This document shows, piece after piece, positions 33,668 through 41,147 of a DNA stretch of 64,000 nucleotides. Made by a program: the position numbers and the translations under genes. The stretch is from WLJO01 sp945889085 (lineage in GTDB: Bacteria; Actinomycetota; Acidimicrobiia; Acidimicrobiales; Ilumatobacteraceae). The stretch spans positions 14,661 to 78,660 of the forward strand of contig CAMDBM010000005.1 in the NCBI GenBank assembly GCA_945889085.1. The letters are read 5' to 3'. The notes beneath the pieces are model-generated. The model searched no databases, had not been told where the DNA came from, and worked only from the letters and a program-made list of their open reading frames with translations. Numbering within the stretch: position 1 is the first letter of the stretch; each line of letters opens with the position of its first letter.

Positions 33668-35407
33668 TCAGGAAACGGTTGCGCCGTCCACGAGGTTGTG
33701 GACTTCCTCGCTGCTCAGCTCGTCCCGGTCGCACAGCGCCTGGGCCAGCGTGATGAGCGTGAGGCGGTGCTCGATGAGCATGCATGCAGCGCGATCGGCT
33801 GCCGCCTTCATCATCGCGTCCGCCTGCTCGCGAGACGGATCGTGGCTGAGCACCTTGGCAACGAGGTTTCCGGCCCCCGGCATGATGGCGGCCTCGAGGC
33901 TGAGGAGGCTGTCGGCCGCCCCGAGGAGACCGACGAGCTGAGCGGCCATCGTTGTGGCAGCGGCGAGGTCTGATGCGATCCCACTCGATGCCTCGCCGAA
34001 CTCCTGGATCTCGGCGGCGCGACCGGCCATCGCGATCACGATGAGGTCCTTCAACTCGCTCGGCGTCTTGAGGTGGCGCTCCTCGGCATCGTCGTGCGCA
34101 ACAAGGCCCAGTGAAGCTCCGCGGCGCAGGATGGACGCCACGCGCACCTCGCGCCCGAGCAGGGTGGCGAGCAGGGCATGGCCCGCCTCGTGGGTGGCGA
34201 CACGGCGGCGTTCGTCGGGGTGGTACCCCACCTCGTGAGCAAGCCCGACCTCGGTGATCAACTGTGCCTGGATGACGTCGTCGTAGGTCAAGGCGCGACG
34301 TCCGTCGCGGACGGCAATGATCAGGGCCTCGTCCATGAGGCGCTCGATCCGCACCGGGCTGTAGCCGGCGGTGAGGTCCGCAACCTGGGCGCCGGTGATG
34401 GAGGCATCGTGGGACTTCTTGCCGAGGTAGTAGTCGGCGATCTCCACCCGGTCCGCGCGGGGCGGGAGGTCGAAGTGGATGATGCGGTCGAAACGGCCCG
34501 GGCGCACGAGCGCCGGATCGAGATCGGCAGCACGGTTGGTTGCTGCGACCACGAGGATGTTCGCGGTGGACGGCTTGGGCCGCGGAATCGTGAGGTTGAG
34601 CGGCAGGAGCGAGTTGAGTGCGTCGATGAACTTCGTCTTCACCTTGTCCTTGCCAGTCGGCAGGTCGAAGGACTGCATCTGCACGAGCAGTTCGTTGACG
34701 ATCCCGACGACGCCCTCGCGCATCGAGCCGGAATTCATGCCGCTGCGGGCGCCGCCGATGGCATCGAACTCCTCAATGAACCCGATGGCGCCGCCCTCAG
34801 CACGGGCAGCCTTGCGGAGCGCCTTGAAATACGTGCGGATCTTGCGGTTCGTTTGGCCGTAGTACATCGACTGGAACGAGGATGCCGACACGAAGAGGAA
34901 CGGCACGCCGGCCTCGGCAGCGAGTGCCTTGGCCAGGTACGTCTTGCCGGTGCCTGGGGGGCCCTCGAACAGCACGCCCCGCCGCGGCGAGCCACCGAGC
35001 TCGTCGGCAAAACTCTGGTGCTTGAGGAAGAAGTTGAGGGTGTCAACGGCCTCGCGCTTGGTGGCGCTTGCGCCCACCACGTCGGAGAGGCTGACGTTGG
35101 AGTCCGACGGTCGCAGCAGCGTGTGCGGGGAGCGGCCGGCACCGAGCAGCGGAATACCGATCAGCAGACAGAGGAAGAACATGAGGCCGACCGAGATCCA
35201 GATCTCGGGGGACTCCGCCACGACGTCGGGAATACCGAACTTGATGGGGTTGTTGGTGAGGATCCGGTACCAGACCCAGGCGAGCGGCACCATGATGGCG
35301 ACGAGGAGTCGACGGAGGCGGCGTCGACGCTGGCGCTCCCGCGTGGAAGTGGTATCGGCTTCGTTGCCGCGGACGACGTTTCCGTGACGCAACTGGGTGA
35401 TGTCCAT
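33668..35407 (-). CDS. FtsH-like membrane AAA+ zinc protease, atypical
   Basis: A 579-residue ATP-dependent protease. Two membrane helices (about 34-48 and 68-92) flank a very short external loop. The AAA domain has Walker A GPPGTGKT (149-156), Walker B GFIEEFDAIG where canonical FtsH has FIDEID, and the arginine-finger region RPGRFDR. About 33 extra residues lie between Walker B and sensor 1 (VVAATNR). The peptidase domain carries HEAGH (406-410) and a downstream Asp (SGIASD, about 480) as zinc ligands. It is shorter than housekeeping FtsH, so it may be an accessory paralogue. ATG 35407 is chosen over ATG 35413, because the -10 box would place the transcript start there. Confidence 0.88.
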   Translation of the reverse strand: MDITQLRHGNVVRGNEADTTSTRERQRRRRLRRLLVAIMVPLAWVWYRILTNNPIKFGIPDVVAESPEIWISVGLMFFLCLLIGIPLLGAGRSPHTLLRPSDSNVSLSDVVGASATKREAVDTLNFFLKHQSFADELGGSPRRGVLFEGPPGTGKTYLAKALAAEAGVPFLFVSASSFQSMYYGQTNRKIRTYFKALRKAARAEGGAIGFIEEFDAIGGARSGMNSGSMREGVVGIVNELLVQMQSFDLPTGKDKVKTKFIDALNSLLPLNLTIPRPKPSTANILVVAATNRAADLDPALVRPGRFDRIIHFDLPPRADRVEIADYYLGKKSHDASITGAQVADLTAGYSPVRIERLMDEALIIAVRDGRRALTYDDVIQAQLITEVGLAHEVGYHPDERRRVATHEAGHALLATLLGREVRVASILRRGASLGLVAHDDAEERHLKTPSELKDLIVIAMAGRAAEIQEFGEASSGIASDLAAATTMAAQLVGLLGAADSLLSLEAAIMPGAGNLVAKVLSHDPSREQADAMMKAAADRAACMLIEHRLTLITLAQALCDRDELSSEEVHNLVDGATVS

Positions 35408-35413
35408 CTGCAT

Positions 35414-35443
35414 ACACTATCCGAATTGCGCTGAGAGTGGCAA
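35414..35443 (-). promoter_or_regulatory. Promoter of the FtsH-like gene (leaderless)
   Basis: On the minus strand TTGCCA (35443-35438) and TAGTGT (35419-35414) are 18 bases apart. The -10 box ends six bases before ATG 35407, so the mRNA should begin at or next to the start codon. Confidence 0.6.
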
Positions 35444-35618
35444 CGAGCCACTTTCTGTATATCGATCAGCGATATTTGGACATTCTTACCTTACTCTTAC
35501 TTGAGTAATTGCTGCATAGGGCAGTATTCCGAGGTAAATAACTACCCTTGGTGATGGTGCCGGTACTCCGTGCGGTGGGGCCAGGATTCCTGTAAGTAGC
35601 TGGGTATGTCGTACTCGG
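35444..35618. other. AT-rich intergenic stretch
   Basis: Part of the longest gap in the window. Bases 35450-35545 are clearly richer in A/T than the surroundings, with ACTCTTACTTGAGTAATT near 35491-35510 forming a loose inverted repeat (TACTT/GAGTA). It may be an upstream regulatory region for the FtsH-like gene. No protein or RNA gene could be supported in it. Confidence 0.4.
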
Positions 35619-35780
35619 GTGAGCGATGCCATCGCCTCAACGGCGCGTCTGCCCAACAATCTGTTCGACCTCGATCGCGCCAAGCGTTGTTACCGGTTGG
35701 CCTACGCGCAGGGCACCGGAATCCTGCAGCGCTGGAGAGAGTTGCGCCCGCCTACTTCGACGGGTCGAGCAGCACCTTGA
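35619..35780 (+). CDS. Possible 53-residue protein
   Basis: A GTG-started frame reads VSDAIASTARLPNNLFDLDR, then AKRCYRLAYAQGTGILQRWR, ending TSTGRAAP. About 80 percent of its third codon positions are G or C, in line with real genes here, and it would be a basic, helical protein. There is no clear ribosome site and its last 29 bases overlap the alcohol dehydrogenase 3' end on the other strand. I do not recognise a family. It could be a small regulator or chance. Confidence 0.3.
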   Translation: MSDAIASTARLPNNLFDLDRAKRCYRLAYAQGTGILQRWRELRPPTSTGRAAP

Positions 35781-36795
35781 GCACTCCGTCTTCGCGTTTG
35801 TCGAAAATCCTGTAGCCCTCGGCTGCCTGCGACAGCGGGAGACGATGCGTGAACACTTCCTCGGGTTGCAGTTTGCCGTTCGCAATGAGCGGTACGAGGT
35901 GGTCCCAGGTGGCCGGCACCGATACGAGCGCAGCCTTGAGCGTGAGTCGCTTCATGAACGCGAGGGGCATCGGGTACGGGAACTCCATGTTCATGTTCAC
36001 GCCGATGACCGAGATGGTGCCACCGGCTGCGACGCTGAGGATGGCGTCGGTGATGGTGGCATCTGCTCCGACGGCTTCAATGGCCGAATCCACGCCGCGA
36101 CCCTTCGTGGCGTCGAGAATCTTTGCGACCGCCTGACCGTCCGATGCATCGATGGGTTCCGCACCGAGCGCTGCGGCACGGGCAAGACGTTCCGGAACGC
36201 GGTCAACGGCAAGAATGCGCGACGGGCCGTACAGCTTTGCGGTTTGCAGCGCGAACACGCCGACAGGACCGAGACCGAACACCACCACGGTGGAGCCGGG
36301 CTTGATGTTGGCGTTCATTGCGCCGGTGTATCCGGTGGGAAGGATGTCGGTGAGCAGCACCGACTGCTCGAGACTGACGTTGTCCGGAATGGCGAGGCAG
36401 CACGAATCGGCGGCCGGTACCGCACAGAACTCCGCCTGACCGCCGTGGAACTCGAGTGTCGTGCCGAAGACCCTCGGGCCGCCACCGGTGCACAGCACGG
36501 GATCGCGCGCCAGACAGGGATCGCAATGGCCGCAGCCGACGACTGCCGACACGAGGACTCGGTCGCCCTTCTTGACCCGCCGCACGTCGGGGCCGGTCTC
36601 GACGATCGTGCCGACGAATTCGTGGCCGAGTTGGATGCCCTGGCTACCGATCTCACCGTGATACAGGTGCAGATCGCTGCCGCAGATAGCGGTCCGTTCG
36701 ACGGCGATGATGGCACTGTCGGCACCGAGAAGTGTCGGGTCCGGCACATTCTCGACCGAGACGGAACGAGGGCCTTGAAGGACTACTGCGCGCAT
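35752..36795 (-). CDS. Zinc-dependent medium-chain alcohol dehydrogenase
   Basis: A 347-residue MDR-family dehydrogenase. Catalytic zinc ligands are in TAICGSDLHLYHG and GHEFVG. The structural-zinc lobe reads VVGCGHCDPCLARDPVLC, with four Cys. The Rossmann motif is VFGLGPVGVFA, and ILAVDRVPERL has the Asp typical of NAD over NADP preference. It oxidises an alcohol or reduces an aldehyde/ketone; glutathione-independent formaldehyde or butanediol dehydrogenase-like substrates are possible. TAGCGT at 36802-36807 ends six bases before the ATG, predicting a leaderless mRNA. It is transcribed away from the crotonase at 36887. Confidence 0.9.
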   Translation of the reverse strand: MRAVVLQGPRSVSVENVPDPTLLGADSAIIAVERTAICGSDLHLYHGEIGSQGIQLGHEFVGTIVETGPDVRRVKKGDRVLVSAVVGCGHCDPCLARDPVLCTGGGPRVFGTTLEFHGGQAEFCAVPAADSCCLAIPDNVSLEQSVLLTDILPTGYTGAMNANIKPGSTVVVFGLGPVGVFALQTAKLYGPSRILAVDRVPERLARAAALGAEPIDASDGQAVAKILDATKGRGVDSAIEAVGADATITDAILSVAAGGTISVIGVNMNMEFPYPMPLAFMKRLTLKAALVSVPATWDHLVPLIANGKLQPEEVFTHRLPLSQAAEGYRIFDKREDGVLKVLLDPSK

Positions 36796-36886
36796 GGCCG
36801 AACGCTAGCGTGCCTGCGTCGGCCGTGCGGCCGGCCCATCCAGCCCCGGGTCTCCAGCGGAGCCCGCGCAGAACGAGGAGAACGTC

Positions 36887-37654
36887 ATGAGCGACGCCGC
36901 CGAGAACGATGCAGTCCTGACCGAGCAGCGCGGACGGGTGCTGCTGATCACCCTCAACCGCCCGGACGCCATGAATGCGATCAACGGGGCGCTCTCGAAT
37001 GGTCTCTGGGCAGCGGTCCAGCGACTCGATTCAGATCCGGGACTCACCGCCGGTGTGCTCACCGGCGCTGGTCGCGGCTTCTGCGCAGGGATGGACCTCA
37101 AGGCCTTTGCCCGCGGCGAGGACATCGGGCCGATGATGACGTTCATCCAGAACGGTTCCAAGAAGCCGCTCATCGGTGCGATTGAGGGCTTTGCTCTCGC
37201 CGGTGGGCTCGAGCTCGCGCTGTCGTGCGACCTGCTGGTTGCCGCCAGGGGCGCCAAGCTCGGTATCCCCGAGGTGGCGGTCGGTCTGTTCGCGGCCGGC
37301 GGCGGCCTGTTGCGCCTCCCTTCGCGTGTGGGTTTCGGCCGCGCGATGGAGATGGCGATCACGGGAGACCCGATCCTCGCCGAGGAAGCCAACCAACTCG
37401 GTCTCGTGTCACGCCTCGCCGACAAGGGTGGCGCGGTGGACGTGGCTCTCGAGCTTGCCCAGCGCGTTGCGAAGAATGCACCGCTTGCTGTCGCCGCATC
37501 GAAGCAGTTGGTGCGCGCGACGCAGGGTGTCACCGAGGACGAGTTCTGGGCGATCCAGAACCCGCTCCAGGCGGTGGTGTTCAAGTCGAACGATGCCAAG
37601 GAGGGCCCGAAGGCCTTCGCCGAGAAGCGCGCACCCGAGTGGACGGGCTCCTGA
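36887..37654 (+). CDS. Enoyl-CoA hydratase/isomerase (crotonase family)
   Basis: A 255-residue crotonase. Oxyanion-hole segments are TGAGRGFCAGMDLKAFARG and GAIEGFALAGGLELALSCDL. Catalytic glutamates appear at GLELAL and GIPEVAVGL, as in mycobacterial EchA enzymes. The ending FAEKRAPEWTGS parallels that of the crotonase at 28031 (FSEKRKPNWKGH), so the two are probably paralogues with different substrates. GAGGAG stands eight bases before the ATG, so this gene uses a leadered mRNA. It converges on the second subtilase gene with four bases between stops. Confidence 0.9.
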   Translation: MSDAAENDAVLTEQRGRVLLITLNRPDAMNAINGALSNGLWAAVQRLDSDPGLTAGVLTGAGRGFCAGMDLKAFARGEDIGPMMTFIQNGSKKPLIGAIEGFALAGGLELALSCDLLVAARGAKLGIPEVAVGLFAAGGGLLRLPSRVGFGRAMEMAITGDPILAEEANQLGLVSRLADKGGAVDVALELAQRVAKNAPLAVAASKQLVRATQGVTEDEFWAIQNPLQAVVFKSNDAKEGPKAFAEKRAPEWTGS

Positions 37655-37658
37655 CCGG

Positions 37659-40328
37659 TCAGGCCTGAGGCGTGGCGGTGCGGGGGACGCTCGGTGATCC
37701 CGCACCCGCTGCGTTCACGGCGGACACGCGGAACCGGTACGCCAGACCGTTGGTCAGCCCGGTGACCGTGTACGTCCGGTTGCCCGGATCGGTAGTGGTC
37801 GTCGCGAGCGCCCAGTTCGTGCCGTCGGTGGACCACAGCACCCGGTAACCCGAGAGGTCATCGCCGCCGTCGCTCAGGGGAGCGTTCCAGGTGAGCGCCA
37901 CCTCTCCGTTCCCGGCGACAGCGGCCAGGCCCAGCGGGGCTGAGGGCGTTGTCCGCGGCCGTACCGAGAACGGCACCGACCAGGGGCCGCGTCCGAGGGC
38001 ATTTTTGGCGGCAACGCGGAACAGGTAGTCGCGTGCGTTAGCGAGGTAGCGGACGGACTGCGTGGTGCTCAGCGATGTGCCACGCAGGAGGGTTGTCCAC
38101 GTGAGACCACCGTTCCCCGAGCGCTGGACGACATAGCGGGTGACTCTCGTGCCACCGGTGGCGATCGGCGTCGTCCAGGAGAGCGCAGCCGAACGGTCGC
38201 CAGGAGCACCGTCGAGGTTGCCCGGCGCGCCGGGCACGGACAGCGGGGTGGCCGACACTGAATACGACCACGCGCCGTTGCCGGCGCGATTGGCCGCCGA
38301 CACGCGGAACCGGTACCGGACCCCGTTGGTGAGGCCGCTGATCACTGCAGACCTCGCTGCGCCGCCGAGGTCTGCGAATTGGTTCCACTGCACGCCGTCG
38401 GTGGACCCCTCGACGTAGTAGTGCTCCACCGCGGCCCCACCGGTGGTCGTCGGTCGTGTCCACGACAGCGAGACGCGTTGGTTGCCGCGTCGCCCGCGTA
38501 ATGCTCGGGTTCGGCCAGGTGTCGTGGCCGGTGTGGCTGCGGCAGTCGCGGACCACGCCCCGCTGGTCACGCGGTTCACGGCGGCAACCCGGAACGTGTA
38601 CGTCGTGCCGTTCTTCAGCCCGGTGACGGTCGAAGTTGTGGTAGCGGAGATGCTGTCGTTGACGGTGGCCCACGTGAGACCACCGTTGGTGGAGCGCTGC
38701 AGGCGGTAGTCCACGACATCGGTGCCACCGTCGTCGGCCGGGGCAACCCAGGTGAGCACCACGCGACCGGGACCGGATGCGACCCCCAGCCCAGTGGGCT
38801 CGTCCGGGGGGCGTAGGTTGCCCGCGCTGATGAGCGCGCCCTGTACGTCCAGCACCCCGGCACCGCAGAGCGTCGCACAGGTGCTGTAGGCGCCACTGGG
38901 CGGGAACGAGTGCGCGGTAGAGACGAGGACAGAACGGACCTGCGCCGGGGTGAGCGTCGGCGCGATCGACAGCATGAGCGACACGGCGCCGGCAACGTGG
39001 GGTGCCGCCATGCTCGTACCCTCGAGGTTCTTGTACGTGTCCGAGAGCGGGGTGGTGTAGCCCGAATCGACAGTGGAGCGGATCCCCCAATCGAAGTCGC
39101 CCCCACCCGGGGCTGCGAGCGTGACGGCCGAGCCGAAGTTGCTGTAGGGCGCCATCTCGCCGTACCTGCCGGTCGCGGCGACGTTGATGACCCCGACACA
39201 GTTGCCCGGCTCGTTGCTCGACGCGAGGTCCGAGTCGTTCCCCGCTGCAGTAACCACAACAGCACCCGCCGCAATGACGTCGGTAATGGCCTGTTGCATG
39301 GCGATGCCGCACGAACCGCTGTTGCCACCGAGGCTGATGTTGATCACGCGGGCGGGATGAGCGTTGTGTGGCACCCCGGCCACGTCGATACCGGCAGCCC
39401 ATCGCATTGCATCGATGACGTCGTCGTTGTCGCCCCCGCACTTGCCGAGTGCGCGGATGGGCACGACGGGCGAGACCCAGTTGATCCCGGCGATCCCGGT
39501 GCCGTTGTCGCCGGTGGCTCCGATGATGCCGGTGACGTGTGTGCCGTGCCACGAGCTCCTCGACACGCGGCATCCGGTGAACGCTCCGCCGGGGGAGGCA
39601 TCGTCGGTCGAGATCCAGTCGCCCGGGTCGTGGGCGTCCGCATCCCGGCCGTCGCCGTCATTGGCGGTGTCCACGTCCGAGATGAAGTCATAACCGGGCA
39701 GCAGACGGCCGGCGAGGTCGGCATGGTCGGTGAAGCCGGTGTCGATCACGGCGATCACGACGCCGGCGGACCCTGTCGTGATGTCCCATGCGGCAGCGGC
39801 ATTGGCCCCGTAGTTCGACGTGCTGACTGAACGCAGGTTCCACTGGTCCGAGTAGTACGGGTCATCGGGCACGAAGGACGGGTACATCCGTCGAACCGGT
39901 TCGACCGACAGGACTCCGGGTTCGGAGCGCACGGCGTCTACGGCAGCAGCGAGTGCCTCGCCGTCGAGGCGTTCGGGCAGCGTGAGCACGTAGGTCGAGT
40001 CGCGCCCGAGCACCCGAGCGGACTCCACGTCGAGACCTGCGGACCGGGCGGCACCGACCGCACGCGACGGCGATCCGTCGGCGGATTTCGCGAGACGAAC
40101 GATGAGCCGATTGCTGCCGACGAGCCGATTGCTGCCGACGAGCCGGTGTGCGGCGGCACGCGCAGGGGCCGCCTCGGTCTCGGGAGGCCCGGAGGCCGCT
40201 GCAGGGGCGCCCGGGAGCAGGCCGATCGCGCCGCCGCACAGTGCGAAGGCACCCAGCAGTCCAACCCGGACGCGGGGGCCCCGGCTGGATCGCTCATCGT
40301 TGGCTCGGCACCCACCATGCGTGAACAC
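37659..40328 (-). CDS. Secreted S8 subtilase with four fibronectin type III repeats
   Basis: An 889-residue exported protease. A long signal peptide (residues 1-45, core VGLLGAFALCGGAIGLL) precedes an inhibitor-like propeptide to about 150. Catalytic residues are Asp196 (VIDTG), His261 (WHGTHV) and Ser439 (GTSMAAPHVAG). The domain has several Cys, suggesting disulfides. Residues 508-889 are four fibronectin type III domains of about 90 residues (PDEPTGLGV, TPGRTRALRG, VPGAPGNLDG, TPSAPLGLAA), likely substrate- or matrix-binding. The first of the two subtilases in the window has a PA insert instead, so they are not simple duplicates. GTG 40328 is supported by TAAGGT six bases upstream. Confidence 0.92.
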   Translation of the reverse strand: MFTHGGCRANDERSSRGPRVRVGLLGAFALCGGAIGLLPGAPAAASGPPETEAAPARAAAHRLVGSNRLVGSNRLIVRLAKSADGSPSRAVGAARSAGLDVESARVLGRDSTYVLTLPERLDGEALAAAVDAVRSEPGVLSVEPVRRMYPSFVPDDPYYSDQWNLRSVSTSNYGANAAAAWDITTGSAGVVIAVIDTGFTDHADLAGRLLPGYDFISDVDTANDGDGRDADAHDPGDWISTDDASPGGAFTGCRVSRSSWHGTHVTGIIGATGDNGTGIAGINWVSPVVPIRALGKCGGDNDDVIDAMRWAAGIDVAGVPHNAHPARVINISLGGNSGSCGIAMQQAITDVIAAGAVVVTAAGNDSDLASSNEPGNCVGVINVAATGRYGEMAPYSNFGSAVTLAAPGGGDFDWGIRSTVDSGYTTPLSDTYKNLEGTSMAAPHVAGAVSLMLSIAPTLTPAQVRSVLVSTAHSFPPSGAYSTCATLCGAGVLDVQGALISAGNLRPPDEPTGLGVASGPGRVVLTWVAPADDGGTDVVDYRLQRSTNGGLTWATVNDSISATTTSTVTGLKNGTTYTFRVAAVNRVTSGAWSATAAATPATTPGRTRALRGRRGNQRVSLSWTRPTTTGGAAVEHYYVEGSTDGVQWNQFADLGGAARSAVISGLTNGVRYRFRVSAANRAGNGAWSYSVSATPLSVPGAPGNLDGAPGDRSAALSWTTPIATGGTRVTRYVVQRSGNGGLTWTTLLRGTSLSTTQSVRYLANARDYLFRVAAKNALGRGPWSVPFSVRPRTTPSAPLGLAAVAGNGEVALTWNAPLSDGGDDLSGYRVLWSTDGTNWALATTTTDPGNRTYTVTGLTNGLAYRFRVSAVNAAGAGSPSVPRTATPQA
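40105..40143 (-). repeat. Tandem 18-bp repeat inside the subtilase gene
   Basis: Two adjacent near-identical 18-base units encode LVGSNR twice (RLVGSNRLVGSNRLIV) at about residues 62-76, in the propeptide. It is in frame and looks like replication slippage. Confidence 0.7.
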
Positions 40329-40408
40329 CTCAACACCTTACGTGGTTTGCTGCCCGAGCGGTCGACTCGCCCGGGAATCCTCGGGTCCTGTCCGGCTACG
40401 TTGCCCCC

Positions 40409-41137
40409 ATGGCCGACCGGGAGATCACGATCACGACCGATGAGGGCCCGATGGGGACCTTCATCGTGCACCCCGACGACGGTGAGCGTCACCCGGTCGT
40501 CGTGTTCCTCATGGACGCGCCGGGGAAGCGCCCGCTGCTCCATGACATGGCGAGTCGCATCGCGAGCCACGGCTACTACGTGATGCTGCCGAACCTGTAT
40601 TACCGCACCACCCCGTCCTTCCGGCTCGACTGGGGCAGCGACGAGTCACTGGCCCGCATGGGTGAGCTGATGCGCAACGTCGGCAACCGGATGGTGGCGA
40701 GCGACGTCGGCGCGCTGCTTGCGCACGCCGAGGGCGATGCGCGTGCGAACGCCGAGCGCGTCGGGATCGTCGGCTACTGCATGAGCGGACCGTTCGCTGT
40801 GTGGTCCGCAGCGGAGCACTCGGCGTGTGTCCGTGCTGTTGCGTCCTTCTACGGTGTGCGCCTTCACGTGGACAGGGCGGACTCGCCCCACCACCGGCTC
40901 GCCGGGATCACGGGCGAGATCTACGTCGGTGCGGCGGAGCACGACGACTGGGTGCCCCTCGACATGGTGGACCGCTTCGAGCATGCACTGCAGCACGCGG
41001 GCGCGCGTGGCCGCGTCGAGCGGTACTGGGGAACTCATCACGGCTTCGCCTTCGACGACCGCCCGGCCTACGACCCCGCCGCCGACCGTCGTCACTGGCG
41101 GGAGTTGCTCGGCCTCCTCGACCGGAATCTCCACTGA
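40409..41137 (+). CDS. Dienelactone hydrolase family protein
   Basis: A 242-residue alpha/beta hydrolase of the dienelactone hydrolase family. The nucleophile region is VGIVGYCMSGPFAVW, with Cys in the nucleophile position, the acid is in GAAEHDDWVP and the histidine is in GTHHGFAFDDRP. Family members open cyclic dienelactones from chlorocatechol degradation or act as carboxymethylenebutenolidases, and many actinobacterial ones have unknown esters. TACGTT (40397-40402) ends six bases before the ATG, predicting a leaderless mRNA. It is divergent from the subtilase, whose own -10 box lies about 60 bases away. Confidence 0.88.
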   Translation: MADREITITTDEGPMGTFIVHPDDGERHPVVVFLMDAPGKRPLLHDMASRIASHGYYVMLPNLYYRTTPSFRLDWGSDESLARMGELMRNVGNRMVASDVGALLAHAEGDARANAERVGIVGYCMSGPFAVWSAAEHSACVRAVASFYGVRLHVDRADSPHHRLAGITGEIYVGAAEHDDWVPLDMVDRFEHALQHAGARGRVERYWGTHHGFAFDDRPAYDPAADRRHWRELLGLLDRNLH

Positions 41138-41147
41138 GCAGTTCGGT

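Noticed and set aside
35606..35815. 69-codon ATG frame in the long gap
   Set aside because: Low-complexity Ser/Arg-rich peptide with unlike codon use; the overlapping GTG frame at 35619 is the more gene-like reading.
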